Source: Pantoea sp. 18069 (GTDB taxonomy: Bacteria > Pseudomonadota > Gammaproteobacteria > Burkholderiales > Burkholderiaceae_C). Taken from it: 64,000 bases of DNA. This document shows, piece after piece, positions 26,387-36,211 of this stretch. The DNA is taken from NCBI RefSeq assembly GCF_902706035.1, contig NZ_CACSJA010000020.1, positions 39,088 through 103,087 of the forward strand. The letters run 5' to 3'. The translations under genes were made by a program, and so were the position numbers. Numbering within the stretch: position 1 is the stretch's first letter; the number at the start of each line of letters is the position of its first letter. The notes beneath the pieces were generated by a model. It worked only from the letters and a program-made list of their open reading frames with translations, was not told the DNA's origin and searched no databases.

Positions 26387-28063
26387 CTACTCCAATGCCT
26401 TTTGTCGACGCATGGTCAGTGCCAGCACGGCCAGGCTGACCACGGCACCCAGACCACCGAGCACGGGAAAGACGGGAACCCCGAACCATCGCACATCCCA
26501 GGCCAGCAAGGTGGGCCCCATGCCCAGAATGAAGGCGCCGGCCACCACCGCCAGCGCCATGCGCGTGGCGGCACGCTCCACGGCCAGCGAGACGCGCTGC
26601 AGATGGCGGATGTTCATGTCCACCCCCACGCGGCCTTGTTTCAGGCGATACATCAGCAGGCGCAATGTCTTGGGCGCATCCGCGGCCATCTCGTAAAGCT
26701 GGGCCAGGGCCGCGCGCTGCTCCCGCAGCAGCCGCTCAGGCGCGTAGCGCGCCCTGATCTGCGCCTCGACCATGGGCTGGGCAATGCGCACGACGTCGAA
26801 TTCAGGATCCAATTGCAGCAGCACGCGATCGGCCGTGATCAAGGCCTTGAAGAGCAAGGCCATGTCGGCCGGCATGACCACCTGGGCCTCGCGTGCCAGG
26901 TCCATGAATCCGATCATGGAAGCCCCCAGCGACAGGGGCTTGTCATTGCGCTTGGCAACATAGCGCTCCACGGCCGACTCCAGCATAGAGATGTCGGCCT
27001 GGGCATCACCCGTCCATTCGAGCAGCACCATGACCAGACCGTTGGCATCCCCCTCGACCATGGCACGCAACAGCACCAGGAACTGATCGCGCCGCCGCTC
27101 GGAAAGATGGCCGACCAGACCGAAGTCGATAAAGCCCACGCGATTGTCCGACATGGCCAGCAGATTGCCGGGATGGGGATCGGCATGGAACAGCCCATCG
27201 CGCAGCACCATCTGCAAAAACGCCTGGGCGCCGCGCCGGGCCAGCAGCGGCCCGTCGAGCGCCGGGTGCAGCCGCACCTGGTGGGCGGGCACGCCAGGCA
27301 ACAGGTCCTGCACCAGCAACTCAGGACCGCTGAGCTCCCAGACGATGCGCGCGATGACGATGTCGGGCTGCTGGGCAAAGGCATCGGCCACGAGGTCGTT
27401 GTGCTGCCCCTCTATCGTGAAGTCCAGCTCATCGCGCAATGCCTCGCTGACTTGCCGGGCCACTTCGACGGGACGGTAGCGTTCGAGTTGCGCAAAGCGC
27501 TCCTGAACCAGCAGGGCGACATGCTTGAGCAGGCGGGCATCGGCCTCCAGTCCGGCGCGTATCCCCGGGCGCTGCACCTTGACGACCATCTCGCGCAGCG
27601 TGCCATCGTCGCGCAGCACGCTGGCGCGATAGACCTGGGCGATGGAGGCCGCCGCCAGAGGCTCGCGGTCAAAGCGGCTGAAAGCCTGTTCTATCGGCAT
27701 GCCCAGCTGGGCTTCGATGTGCGCCTGCATCACGTCCCACGGCAGGGCTGCTGCCTGCTGCTGCAATTGCTCCAGCGCCTGCGTCCATTCAGCGGGCAGC
27801 AGGTCCGAGCGGGTGGCCAGGATCTGGCCGAGTTTGACGAAGGTCGGGCCCAGGGCCTCTATCGCCATCCGCACGCGCTCGGGTCGGCTGGCGAGGGCCT
27901 GTGCGTCGCTGCCGTCGTCGCTGACCGGGCTCCACGCAGCCCAGCGCGACAGTCCCAGCATCTGGACGACGTCAGCCAGGCCAAACTTGAGCAATGTTCC
28001 TACGATTTCCTGCAGACGGGCGCGATCGCGCACCGCCACGATGCCGGTATACAGCATGGCCAT
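26387..28063 (-). CDS. ABC1/UbiB-family atypical protein kinase-like protein (AarF type)
   Basis: A 558-residue membrane-associated UbiB-like protein. Family motifs: the KxGQ helix FVKLGQILATRSDLLP (near residue 75), the Ala-rich loop PLAAASIAQVYRA, VVKVQRPGI, FHADPHPGNLLAM (catalytic loop) and GFIDFG (metal-binding DFG). Two C-terminal membrane helices follow (LAVVAGAFILGMGPTLLAW; VLGGLGAVVSLAVLAL). UbiB proteins support ubiquinone biosynthesis or lipid handling. No ubi genes are next to it, so this may be a paralogue of the housekeeping UbiB. Confidence 0.85.
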   Translation of the reverse strand: MAMLYTGIVAVRDRARLQEIVGTLLKFGLADVVQMLGLSRWAAWSPVSDDGSDAQALASRPERVRMAIEALGPTFVKLGQILATRSDLLPAEWTQALEQLQQQAAALPWDVMQAHIEAQLGMPIEQAFSRFDREPLAAASIAQVYRASVLRDDGTLREMVVKVQRPGIRAGLEADARLLKHVALLVQERFAQLERYRPVEVARQVSEALRDELDFTIEGQHNDLVADAFAQQPDIVIARIVWELSGPELLVQDLLPGVPAHQVRLHPALDGPLLARRGAQAFLQMVLRDGLFHADPHPGNLLAMSDNRVGFIDFGLVGHLSERRRDQFLVLLRAMVEGDANGLVMVLLEWTGDAQADISMLESAVERYVAKRNDKPLSLGASMIGFMDLAREAQVVMPADMALLFKALITADRVLLQLDPEFDVVRIAQPMVEAQIRARYAPERLLREQRAALAQLYEMAADAPKTLRLLMYRLKQGRVGVDMNIRHLQRVSLAVERAATRMALAVVAGAFILGMGPTLLAWDVRWFGVPVFPVLGGLGAVVSLAVLALTMRRQKALE

Positions 28064-28227
28064 GGACTCTCCTTCAGGCAGCTAGCAAGCAGCAGCGCAG
28101 CGGCTGCGACGGGACATGTTCATCGGCACGGCTTCACCTCACATGCGAGAGGTCGCTCAGCCGCGCATGACTTCGACACTGTACCGTTCTCAGAGACACA
28201 GGGCGAAGCTGGAACGCGGCGAGCGCA

Positions 28228-28809
28228 TCAGCCCCGTGGACTGCCCGCTGTCGACCCGCACACCGCATCGAGCAGCCGATCGAGCGCCTGCTGGTACTGC
28301 AGCGCCATGTCCTCTATCTGCGCCGGCTGCGCCTGTCCCGCGGCCAGCGCCAGGCCGCTGCCATGCGCATGGTCAACAAGAATGTCGCGCCAAAGCAAGG
28401 GGGAGTCGGTGATCCGCGCCAGCAAGGCGGTCAAACGCGCGGTGATCTGGCGTGTCACGCCGGCGAAAGCTTGCGGCGTCGCAAAAATCGCCAGCGTCAG
28501 TTGCGGATACCGGCCCACGGCCTGGTGGTAGCGGGTGAGCAGCGCCCGGATTTGCGCCCGTTCGCCGGCCAGCCCCACCGGCTCATCAAGCGCCTGGACA
28601 TACACCTGGTCGGCCAGCGCCCGCAGCAGCCCGGCCTGGTCGCCGACGTGGCGGTAGAGGCTCATGGGCGTGACGCCCAGCCGCGCGGCCAGGGCGCGCA
28701 TCGTCAGGCCCTGGCCTGCCCCTTCGCCCAGCAGCACCAGTGCCGCAGCCAGGATGTCATCGCGTGACATCCCCTGCCCCTGGGCCGGGCGCCCGCGCGC
28801 GCGTGTCAT
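28228..28809 (-). CDS. TetR-family transcriptional regulator
   Basis: A 193-residue TetR protein. The helix-turn-helix is at about residues 14-60 (LTMRALAARLGVTPMSLYRH). A ligand domain follows (TRYHQAVGRYPQLTLAIFAT). The start at 28809 (MTRARGRPAQGQG) overlaps the stop of the upstream reductase gene by 4 bp (ATGA), so the two form one operon. Inference: it represses that operon at the palindrome at 29356-29372. Confidence 0.85.
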   Translation of the reverse strand: MTRARGRPAQGQGMSRDDILAAALVLLGEGAGQGLTMRALAARLGVTPMSLYRHVGDQAGLLRALADQVYVQALDEPVGLAGERAQIRALLTRYHQAVGRYPQLTLAIFATPQAFAGVTRQITARLTALLARITDSPLLWRDILVDHAHGSGLALAAGQAQPAQIEDMALQYQQALDRLLDAVCGSTAGSPRG

Positions 28810-29342
28810 GGCACCTGCCGATAGCTGGACTGCACCAGGCCCGAAGGGAAGCTGCGGCTGGAGAGCAGCGTCCAATCGATATCCCGGGACAGCGCGCCGA
28901 ACAAGCGCCTTCCCGACCCCAGCAGCACGGGCACCGTGGTGATCACCATATCGGCGACCAGCCCGTCGCGCAGAAAGGACTGCACCAGTTGCCCCCCATC
29001 GACATAGACCCGGCGCACGTTCTGCCGGGCCAATGTATCCATCACCTCACGGGGAGCGCTGCCGCTGAACCGGACTTTGCCCTGCAGCGCCTCGGGCACG
29101 GCCGCATCGGCCAGCTGTTTCGACAGCACCAGCACGGGACGGTCATAAGTCCAGGGGCCGAGCGTCAGCATCTTCTCGTAGGTGCCCCGACCCATCACGA
29201 TCAGGTCCTTGTCGGCAATGAAGTCCGCGTAGCCATGGTCCTCGTTCGCATCGTCGCGCTGCAGCAGCCAATCGATATCACCATCGGGGCGGGCAATGAA
29301 GCCATCCAGGCTGGTGGCAATGAAAACATGTGCGGTGGCCAT
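28806..29342 (-). CDS. Dihydrofolate reductase-like (RibD C-terminal) family protein
   Basis: A 178-residue NADPH reductase-fold protein. Features: AHVFIATSLDGFIARPDGDI at the N-terminus, DLIVMGRGTYEKMLTLG, the cofactor segment VRRVYVDGGQLVQSFLRDGL, and ITTVPVLLGSGRRLFG. These belong to the YyaP/YwjB/RibD_C group, whose substrates are mostly unknown, not to classical FolA. The start at 29342 is the ATG after the AT-rich operator region. First gene of a two-gene operon with TetR. Confidence 0.85.
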   Translation of the reverse strand: MATAHVFIATSLDGFIARPDGDIDWLLQRDDANEDHGYADFIADKDLIVMGRGTYEKMLTLGPWTYDRPVLVLSKQLADAAVPEALQGKVRFSGSAPREVMDTLARQNVRRVYVDGGQLVQSFLRDGLVADMVITTVPVLLGSGRRLFGALSRDIDWTLLSSRSFPSGLVQSSYRQVP

Positions 29343-29355
29343 GTGGATTCCAATA

Positions 29356-29372
29356 AATATACAACGTATATT
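29356..29372. promoter_or_regulatory. Palindromic operator, probably for the TetR protein
   Basis: Perfect inverted repeat aatatac (29356-29362) - aac - gtatatt (29366-29372), 14 bases before the start codon of the DHFR-like gene. Its position over the promoter/leader and its AT-rich form fit autoregulation by the downstream TetR gene. Confidence 0.6.
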
Positions 29373-29428
29373 ATTGTGCGAAAATTGCTTCCTGTCCCAA
29401 GCCCGGCTGGCAGCGCCTTCGCACAGCA

Positions 29429-29701
29429 CTCAGAACGTGTTCACGATCTCTTCGCGCCGCGACAGAGCCTTGGCGGGATGGGATGCTAGGCGCAGTACCG
29501 CAGCAATAGCCCTGCTATTGCGAGGATCTGCAACGACGCAGACCGCCCGCCAAGGCTCTGTCCCGAAGGGTTGGGACGAAATCGGGCGATTTCTTCGCGC
29601 TGCAGCTTGCTTGCACCCCGGTGCAAGCTGCGCCCCAGCGCTTCGAACTCATCCCGATTGCGTCCCAACGCGACGCGTTGAGATCATGAACACGTTCTCA
29701 G
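29429..29701. mobile_element. MITE-like 273-bp non-coding element with 22-bp terminal inverted repeats
   Basis: Ends are ctcagaacgtgttcacgatc (from 29429) and its complement ending at 29701, with one mismatch over 22 bp. A second, inner inverted repeat gacagagccttggcggg (29461-29477) pairs with cccgccaaggctctgtc (about 29546-29562), so the whole unit can fold on itself. No protein is encoded. No clear target duplication was identified by eye. It lies between the DHFR/TetR operon and a small membrane-protein gene. Confidence 0.65.
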
Positions 29702-29826
29702 ATGCGGCCCGGCAGTCCCCCTTTGGTACAGTGGCTTGGCGGCGTCGACGTGCCAGGCACCACCGACGAAAGCACTCCCCCTGCGGGCATGCAACATTCA
29801 GCCTGAGACCCATCCCGGTTTGCGCG

Positions 29827-30222
29827 ATGACCATCCGAAATACCGACTCCGTACCGCCATCCAAGCCCTTGCGACGCAGGCTCGCCAAGGGCGTGATGGT
29901 GCTGGCTGCCGCACTGTGCTGGCTCAATGCCGCGATCATCGCGACCAACGGGGTGTTCGTTGCCACGGGATCACAGGCAATCACCGTCAGCGTGGTCGTG
30001 GCGTTGCTGTATGCGCTGATTGGCTTTGTGCAATTCAAGATGCAGCATCACCTGTTCAGGCTCTGGGCCGCACCCGCGCCGGGCGACGAGGGGCATCCCG
30101 CGGCGCTGCGCAGCCTGACATTTTTCAGCGCCCTGTTTTCGGCCGGCATCGTGCTGGTCATGCTGCTCTCGCTGTCCGCGGTCTTGAGCCGTATCACGGA
30201 AGGCTACGCCATCTTCGGCTGA
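29827..30222 (+). CDS. Small membrane protein of unknown function
   Basis: A 131-residue protein with four likely membrane helices: MVLAAALCWLNAAIIATNGV, VSVVVALLYALIGFVQF, LTFFSALFSAGIVLVMLLSL plus a short terminal part. There is no recognisable family. The ATG at 29827 follows the basic RRRLAKG topology, which puts the N-terminus inside. It stands alone. Confidence 0.55.
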   Translation: MTIRNTDSVPPSKPLRRRLAKGVMVLAAALCWLNAAIIATNGVFVATGSQAITVSVVVALLYALIGFVQFKMQHHLFRLWAAPAPGDEGHPAALRSLTFFSALFSAGIVLVMLLSLSAVLSRITEGYAIFG

Positions 30223-30525
30223 CGATGCGCGCCACCGCGCGTGCGATCAGCGCCAGCACGGCGGCTTGCGCCCCCTGCGGTTCATGCGCGTCGATGGAAT
30301 GCAGCAAGGACCGGTGCAATTCCAGCGCCTGGGCGCCAGCCCCCAGGCATCGCTGGACGCCTGAAAACCGGTCTTCCAGACGGCGGACAGAGCTGTCTCC
30401 AATGGCTGGATGAACTGCTTGTCTCGTCTGGCGCAGCGCCATCAGGCAGGCGATCAGCTCACTGTCGGGCGGCGGGTCACGCTCCCGATGGGATGCGCCT
30501 GCGCGGGCCTGCGCACGCCAGATTT
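30194..30525 (-). pseudogene. Remnant of a GntR-family (FCD domain) regulator
   Basis: An open stretch whose C-terminal half reads ALELHRSLLHSIDAHEPQGA then ARAVARIV, the last helices of an FCD (FadR C-terminal) domain. It begins just after a TAA at about 30526, and no DNA-binding part lies upstream, where the ssu operon starts. I read it as the 3' scrap of a GntR gene. It might also be chance coding character. Confidence 0.4.
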
Positions 30526-30623
30526 ATGCGGATTTCGCATATGCAAGCACTGAAATGGTCGTTGGAAATCTGGGGCCCCGGTCCCAGACTCGTCTCACAT
30601 TTTTCACTCCCATCGGAGCCCAT

Positions 30624-31793
30624 GTGAACGACGTCGTCACGCGCCAGGAGGCGCCACCCCATTTCTTCTGGTTCATCCCCACGCATGGCGACGGTTCGTA
30701 CCTCGGATCCGAAACACGCCAGCGTCCGCCCGATTTCAATTACTTCCGCAACGTGGCCACGTCGGTGGAACACCTGGGCTATGAGGGCGTGCTGCTGCCC
30801 ACGGGCCAGGCCTGCGAGGACTCGTGGATCACGGCCACCGGCCTGGCAACCGCGACCAGCCGGCTCAAGTTCCTCGTGGCCCTTCGCCCCGGCGTGGTGC
30901 AGCCGACCTACGCGGCGCGCCAGACCGCGGCGCTGGACCGTCTGAGCAACGGGCGCCTGCTGCTCAACGTGGTGGTGGGCGGCAACCCCACCGAACTGGC
31001 TGGCGATGGCCTGTTCCTCTCGCACGACGAGCGCTATGAGCAGGCCGGCGAATTCCTGCACATATGGCAATCCCTGCTGGCCGGCGAAACGGTGGATTTC
31101 ACCGGCAAGCACTACAAGGTCCAAGGCGCACGGCTGGACTTTCCGCCGGTGCAGCAGCCCCGGCCGCCGCTGTACTTCGGCGGCTCTTCCGAAGCGGGGC
31201 AGGCGCTGGCCGCGGACCAGACCGAGCTCTATCTCACCTGGGGCGAGCCGGTCGAGCAGGTGGCCCAGAAAATTGCCGCCGTGCGCCAGCAGGCCGCGGC
31301 ACGCGGGCGCACCTTGCGCTTTGGCATTCGCCTGCACTTCATCGTGCGCGAAACGGACGCCGAAGCGCGCGCGGCCGCCGAACACCTGATCAGCCATGTC
31401 ACCGACGAGCAGATCGCCAAGGCGCAGCAGCGCTTCACCAAGGAAATGGACTCGGTGGGCCAGCGGCGCATGTCCGCGCTGCACGGCGGCGACCGCGAGC
31501 GGCTGTGGGTCGCGCCCAACCTGTGGGCCGGCATAGGCCTGGTGCGCGGCGGCGCCGGCACCGCGCTGGTGGGCGATGCCGACAGCGTGGCACAGCGCAT
31601 ACGCGAATACCAGGCGGCGGGAATCGACACCATCATCGGTTCGGGCTATCCACACCTCGAAGAGGCGTACCGCACGGCCGAGCTGTTGTTCCCGCGCCTG
31701 GGCCTGTCCACACGCCGGCCGGATGCGCCACCGCGCGCCTATGGCAACGAGTTTTCCTCTCTCGCAACGACGCGCCTGCAGTCGGCGTCGTGA
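30624..31793 (+). CDS. ssuD: FMNH2-dependent alkanesulfonate monooxygenase SsuD
   Basis: Releases sulfite from alkanesulfonates using FMNH2 and O2, giving sulfur under sulfate limitation. 389 residues from the GTG at 30624, which has a ggag 7 bases upstream; an ATG at 30555 would add 23 unconserved residues. Hallmarks: [16 protein letters not shown] at the N-terminus, the active-site Cys in [19 protein letters not shown], and [20 protein letters not shown]. No flavin reductase (SsuE) gene is in this operon, so FMNH2 must come from elsewhere. Confidence 0.92.
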   Translation: MNDVVTRQEAPPHFFWFIPTHGDGSYLGSETRQRPPDFNYFRNVATSVEHLGYEGVLLPTGQACEDSWITATGLATATSRLKFLVALRPGVVQPTYAARQTAALDRLSNGRLLLNVVVGGNPTELAGDGLFLSHDERYEQAGEFLHIWQSLLAGETVDFTGKHYKVQGARLDFPPVQQPRPPLYFGGSSEAGQALAADQTELYLTWGEPVEQVAQKIAAVRQQAAARGRTLRFGIRLHFIVRETDAEARAAAEHLISHVTDEQIAKAQQRFTKEMDSVGQRRMSALHGGDRERLWVAPNLWAGIGLVRGGAGTALVGDADSVAQRIREYQAAGIDTIIGSGYPHLEEAYRTAELLFPRLGLSTRRPDAPPRAYGNEFSSLATTRLQSAS

Positions 31794-31822
31794 GTGCAGC
31801 ACTTCAAAATAGAAACACTCCC

Positions 31823-32782
31823 ATGACATCCAGAAGACAGTTCAACTCCGGCCTGCTGGCCCTGGCCGCCGCAGGTTTGCCAACGCTGGGCCAGGCCCAG
31901 CAGGCCGCACCCAAGGAATTCAAGATCGGCTGGCAAAAAGGCTCGGCGATCATGGTGCTGGCCAAGCACAACCAGGTCTTCGAAAAGCGCCTCAAGGCGC
32001 TGGGCGTGGACAGCGTGAAGTGGGTCGAGTTCCAGTTCGGCCCGCCGCTGCTCGAAGGACTGGGTGTGGGCGCGGTGGACATAGGCGCCGTGGGCGACAC
32101 GCCGCCGATCTTTGCCCAGGTGGCCGGCGCCAAGGTGGCCTATGTCGCCACAACGCCGTCTTCGCTGAGCGCCATCCTGGTGCCCAAGGATTCGCCGATC
32201 AAGACCGTGGCCGACCTCAAGGGCAAGCGCGTGGCCTTCGGCCGGGGCTCCAGCGCCCATGCCCTGACGGTGCGCGCGCTCGCCCACGTCGGCCTGAGCC
32301 CCAAGGACATCGAACCGGTGTATCTCTCGCCCGCGGACGCCACGGCTGCATTCAACGGCGGCCGGGTCGACGCCTGGTCCGTCTGGGACCCCTACTTCGC
32401 CATCGCGCAGCAGCGTTACAACGCCCGCGTGCTGATCGACACCACGGCCCCCCATTTGGCGAGCTACTCCTACTATCTGGCCAACCGGGATGCCGCGCAG
32501 AAGTACCCGGCCGTGCTGTCGGCCGTGCTTGAGGAAATCGGCAAGCTGATCGTATGGGCGGGCGACAACCGCAAGGAACTCGCGGAGTTCTACGCCAAGG
32601 AGACAGGCGTAGAGCTGGAATCGACGCTGCTCGCCTTCCAGCGCGCCCCGTATGCCTGGAGCACCGTCACCGACGCGCACATCCGCTCGCAGCGTGAACT
32701 CGCGGCGTCCTTCTATGAACTCGGCATCGTTCCCAAGAAAGTCGACCCCAAGGAGATCCTGTGGAAAGCAACGGCACTTTGA
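31823..32782 (+). CDS. ssuA: Aliphatic sulfonate-binding periplasmic protein SsuA
   Basis: A 319-residue NitT/TauT-type receptor. Signal peptide RRQFNSGLLALAAAGLPTLG with a twin-arginine-like start. Mature motifs: FKIGWQKGSAIMVLAKHN, GAVDIGAVGDTPPIFAQ and VDAWSVWDPYFAIAQ. Follows ssuD and overlaps ssuC by 22 bp. Named SsuA by order and similarity of the group; TauA-type receptors are close relatives. Confidence 0.9.
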   Translation: MTSRRQFNSGLLALAAAGLPTLGQAQQAAPKEFKIGWQKGSAIMVLAKHNQVFEKRLKALGVDSVKWVEFQFGPPLLEGLGVGAVDIGAVGDTPPIFAQVAGAKVAYVATTPSSLSAILVPKDSPIKTVADLKGKRVAFGRGSSAHALTVRALAHVGLSPKDIEPVYLSPADATAAFNGGRVDAWSVWDPYFAIAQQRYNARVLIDTTAPHLASYSYYLANRDAAQKYPAVLSAVLEEIGKLIVWAGDNRKELAEFYAKETGVELESTLLAFQRAPYAWSTVTDAHIRSQRELAASFYELGIVPKKVDPKEILWKATAL

Positions 32783-33609
32783 GCACGGTCGATACCGCCG
32801 TCACCGCCCGGCCCGCACCACCGCCCGCCTGGCTGACCGCATGGCGGCGCTGGCTGGCCGACGGCGGCATTGGCTGGCTGCTGCCTGTGGGCCTGTTGCT
32901 GCTCTGGGAAGCGGCATCGGTTCTGGAGTTGCTGCCCGCAACCATCCTGCCCGCGCCCAGCGCGGTGTTCGCGGCCGGCTGGCGGTTGCTGCTCAAGGGC
33001 GAACTGCTGGCACATATCGGCGTCAGCGGCGCGCGCGCCCTCGCAGGGTTCATCGTGGGCGGGCTGATCGGGTTTGCGCTGGGACTGGCCAATGGCCTGT
33101 CGGCGCGCAGCCGCAACTTCACCGACACCACCTTGCAGATGGTCCGCAACGTGCCGCACCTCGCGCTGGTGCCGCTGGTGATCATCTGGTTCGGCATTGA
33201 CGAAGGCGCCAAGCTGTTCCTGGTGGCCCTGGGCGTGTTCTTCCCGATCTACGTCAACACGCTGCTGGGCATACTGACCGTGGACACGCAGCTGATAGAG
33301 ATGGGGCGCGCCTACGGCATGTCGCGCCGCACGCTGTTCCTGCGCGTGCTGCTGCCAGGCGCCCTGCCCTCGATCTTTGTCGGGCTGCGCTACGGCCTGG
33401 GCATCATGTGGCTCACACTCATCGTCGCCGAGACCATCGCCGCCTCGTCCGGCCTGGGCTACATGGCCATGCAGGCGCGCGAGTTCCTGCTGGTCGACGT
33501 GGTCGTGCTGGCGATACTGATCTACGCCTTGCTCGGAAAACTGGCCGACAGCGTGGCGCGCTCGCTGGAACGCCGCACACTGCAATGGCATCCCTCGTTC
33601 AGAAAGTAA
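32761..33609 (+). CDS. ssuC: Aliphatic sulfonate ABC transporter permease SsuC
   Basis: A 282-residue membrane permease with six helices. EAA loop: [20 protein letters not shown]. Typical tail [19 protein letters not shown]. It uses a GTG start at 32761 inside the end of ssuA, so translation is probably coupled. A longer N-terminal tail of about 30 residues precedes the first helix. Confidence 0.9.
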   Translation: MESNGTLSTVDTAVTARPAPPPAWLTAWRRWLADGGIGWLLPVGLLLLWEAASVLELLPATILPAPSAVFAAGWRLLLKGELLAHIGVSGARALAGFIVGGLIGFALGLANGLSARSRNFTDTTLQMVRNVPHLALVPLVIIWFGIDEGAKLFLVALGVFFPIYVNTLLGILTVDTQLIEMGRAYGMSRRTLFLRVLLPGALPSIFVGLRYGLGIMWLTLIVAETIAASSGLGYMAMQAREFLLVDVVVLAILIYALLGKLADSVARSLERRTLQWHPSFRK

Positions 33610-33616
33610 ACGACCC

Positions 33617-34375
33617 ATGTCCCATACAGATCAAGGCGGTGCGTTCCGGCTGGAGGGCGTCTTCAAGGACTTTGGCGGCAAAGCCGTATTGCGTGGCATC
33701 GACCTGGCGGTGCCGGCCGGCCAGTTCGTCGCCGTCATAGGACGCAGCGGCTGCGGCAAGAGCACGCTGCTGCGCCTGCTCGCCGGGCTGGACGCGCCCA
33801 CGCGTGGCCGCGTGCAACTCGCAACCGGCGACGACCCGGCGCGGGCCAGCGCCCGCATCATGTTCCAGGAGCCGCGCCTGCTGCCCTGGGCGCGCGTGAT
33901 CGAGAACGTCGAAGTGGGCGTGCCCGAGACCGAATCGCCCGCCGAGCGGCGCAAGCGCGCGCTGGAATTGCTCAACGAAGTGGGCCTGGCCGACCGGGCC
34001 GACGACTGGCCCGGCGTGCTCTCGGGCGGCCAGCGCCAGCGCGTGGCCCTGGCGCGCGCGTTGGCCAGCCGGCCCCGTTTGCTGCTGCTCGACGAGCCGC
34101 TGGGCGCGCTCGATGCGCTCACGCGCATAGAGATGCACAAGCTGCTGGAGAGCATCTGGCAACACCAGGGCTTCTCTGCCGTGCTGGTCACGCACGACGT
34201 GAGCGAAGCCCTGGCGCTGGCCGACCGCATCGTGCTGATCGACGACGGCGCCATCGCGCTGGACGTGCTGGTGTCCGTGCCGCGTCCGCGCCGGCGTGGC
34301 CAGGTGGAGCTGGGCCAACTGGAAGACGAGATTCTCGGCCACCTGTTCGAGGGGGCGGCGGCCGCCGCGCACTGA
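33617..34375 (+). CDS. ssuB: Aliphatic sulfonate ABC transporter ATPase SsuB
   Basis: A 252-residue ATPase. Walker [18 protein letters not shown]-loop [11 protein letters not shown] (SsuB/TauB type), signature [19 protein letters not shown], Walker [15 protein letters not shown]-loop [16 protein letters not shown]. Last gene of ssuDACB. An intrinsic terminator follows 46 bases after the stop. Confidence 0.93.
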   Translation: MSHTDQGGAFRLEGVFKDFGGKAVLRGIDLAVPAGQFVAVIGRSGCGKSTLLRLLAGLDAPTRGRVQLATGDDPARASARIMFQEPRLLPWARVIENVEVGVPETESPAERRKRALELLNEVGLADRADDWPGVLSGGQRQRVALARALASRPRLLLLDEPLGALDALTRIEMHKLLESIWQHQGFSAVLVTHDVSEALALADRIVLIDDGAIALDVLVSVPRPRRRGQVELGQLEDEILGHLFEGAAAAAH

Positions 34376-34420
34376 CCCGTCCGGCAATAGCTTGACTCAA
34401 CTGGACGAATCACAGAAAAC

Positions 34421-34447
34421 AGAAAAGCCACCCGAAGGTGGCTTTTT
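34421..34447 (+). terminator. Intrinsic terminator after ssuB
   Basis: Stem gccacc (34427-34432) / ggtggc (34437-34442), loop cgaa, followed by five T. The left side carries aaaa, so it can also work for the tRNA-Ser transcript coming from the other strand. Confidence 0.85.
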
Positions 34448-34476
34448 GCTTTCCCGATTGGCACCGGGAAATTGTT

Positions 34477-34567
<91 letters not shown>

Positions 34568-34629
34568 GAAGACCGCAATTGTAGCAACAGTTTCGCTATC
34601 CAAAAACGAACTGCGCGAAATTTGCGAAA

Positions 34630-35547
34630 TTAGTTGCGCGCGCCGCCGACCTGCACCATCTTCATCGCCGAAGTGATGAGGCTGGAGACTTCGGTCATGT
34701 TGCTCGGCACGATCAGCGTGGTCTGGGCGTCGGCAGCGACCTTGCCGTAGGCTTCGACGGCGCTCTGGGCCACCTTGAGCTGCACGGCCTGCTCGCCGCC
34801 GGGCTGGCGGATGGCTTCGGCGATGCGCTCGAGCGCCGTGGCCGTGGCCTCGGCGACGGTGGTGATGGCTGCGGCTTCGCCCTGGGCATTGTTGATCGCG
34901 GCCTGCTTCTCGCCTTCGGAGCGCGCAATGAAAGCTTCGCGTTCGCCGGTGGCGATATTGATCTGTTCCTGGCGGCGGCCTTCGGAAGCAGCGATCAGCG
35001 CGCGCTTTTCGCGCTCGGCCGTGATCTGTGCCTGCATGGAGCGCAGGATTTCCGCGGGCGGCGTCAAGTCCTTGATTTCATAGCGCAGCACCTTGACGCC
35101 CCAATTGAGCGCCGCTTCGTCAATGGCCGCAACGATCTGCGTATTGATCATGCCGCGCTCTTCGAAAGTCTTGTCGAGTTCGAGCTTGCCGATCACGCTG
35201 CGCAGCGACGTCTGGGCCAGTTGCGTCACCGCCATGATGTAGTTGGACGAGCCGTAGCTGGCGCGCATCGGGTCGGTGACCTGGAAGTACAGGATGCCGT
35301 CGACCTGCAGTTGGGTGTTGTCGCGCGTGATGCAGACCTGGCTGGGCACATCGAGCGGGATTTCCTTGAGGCTGTGCTTGTAGGCCACGCGGTCGACGAA
35401 CGGCACGAGGAAGTTCAGGCCCGGGGTGAGCGTGCCTGCGTATTTTCCCAGGCGCTCCTTGACCCAGGCGTTCTGCTGGGGCACGACCTTGATCGAGCGT
35501 GCAATGAAAATGGCCGCAATGACCAGAAGAATGATGGCAACTTCCAT
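34630..35547 (-). CDS. qmcA: SPFH/stomatin-like membrane protein QmcA
   Basis: A 305-residue stomatin homologue: one N-terminal membrane helix (VAIILLVIAAIFIARSI), SPFH domain (RLGKYAGTLTPGLNFLVPFV; GILYFQVTDPMRASYGSSNY) and a C-terminal coiled coil (AEREKRALIAASEGRRQEQI). Such proteins form cages or microdomains around membrane proteases such as FtsH. The start at 35547 (MEVAIILLVI) fits the family. It follows the NfeD gene in the same direction, the usual QmcA/NfeD pair. Confidence 0.92.
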   Translation of the reverse strand: MEVAIILLVIAAIFIARSIKVVPQQNAWVKERLGKYAGTLTPGLNFLVPFVDRVAYKHSLKEIPLDVPSQVCITRDNTQLQVDGILYFQVTDPMRASYGSSNYIMAVTQLAQTSLRSVIGKLELDKTFEERGMINTQIVAAIDEAALNWGVKVLRYEIKDLTPPAEILRSMQAQITAEREKRALIAASEGRRQEQINIATGEREAFIARSEGEKQAAINNAQGEAAAITTVAEATATALERIAEAIRQPGGEQAVQLKVAQSAVEAYGKVAADAQTTLIVPSNMTEVSSLITSAMKMVQVGGARN

Positions 35548-35642
35548 GGTGTCTCCCTCCCCCTTCGGGGCGTGGTTGAAATTCGCTGACAAAGAAAATC
35601 TGCGGATCTGGGCGGCGATGGGCCGCCCGCGCCCGCGGTGGT

Positions 35643-36068
35643 CTAGAGCTTGTCGACAAGCAGGCGATTGCCTATGACTTCGGCCACACGGTGCGTGCCG
35701 GGAGTCGGCGCATTGCCCGGACGCAGCACCACGGTCCACTGCGCGCCGCGGTAGCGCACCTGCGCCGTACCGTCGGCCGCCCAGCTCTCGACCTGGACCG
35801 ATTCGCCGATGTCCAGATTCATGCTGCGGTTGCTTTGCGCGGGCTGCAGGCGCACCTGGCGCCGGCGCAGCAGATAGCAGGCGACGACGGCGGCCGCGCC
35901 CACCAGCGCGGCTGACAGAATCTGCCCGGTTTCGGAAGCGCCAAGGTGGGCCGCGAGCGCCCCCGCCACGGCGCCTACCGCCAGCATCAGCAGATAAAAG
36001 CTGCCCGTGAGCAACTCGGCCGTGACCAGTGCGCCCGCAATCAGCCACCACACCGTAAAACTTGCCAT
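35643..36068 (-). CDS. NfeD-family membrane protein (YbbK/QmcA partner)
   Basis: A 141-residue protein with membrane helices WWLIAGALVTAELLTGSFYL and LMLAVGAVAGALAAHLG plus a third around residue 55. The C-terminal OB fold is seen in IGESVQVESWAADGTAQVRY and RVAEVIGNRLLVDKL. NfeD proteins anchor stomatin/flotillin assemblies, and this one is encoded directly before the QmcA homologue (95-bp gap). Confidence 0.88.
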   Translation of the reverse strand: MASFTVWWLIAGALVTAELLTGSFYLLMLAVGAVAGALAAHLGASETGQILSAALVGAAAVVACYLLRRRQVRLQPAQSNRSMNLDIGESVQVESWAADGTAQVRYRGAQWTVVLRPGNAPTPGTHRVAEVIGNRLLVDKL

Positions 36069-36211
36069 ACGCCCGCCTCCTGTCTATTTCGATGTCTGTA
36101 GTTCACCACAGTTATGGGGTGATAAGGTGCTGCTTTCACAGGCGCAATAAGGATATTCCTTACACTCGCGCCTGTTTCGTTTTTTTAAGCCCGACACAAC
36201 GGAGGCTGCGC

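Noticed and set aside
30555..30623. Upstream ATG start for SsuD
   Set aside because: It would add 23 unconserved residues. The GTG at 30624 has a ggag site and leads directly into the conserved N-terminus.
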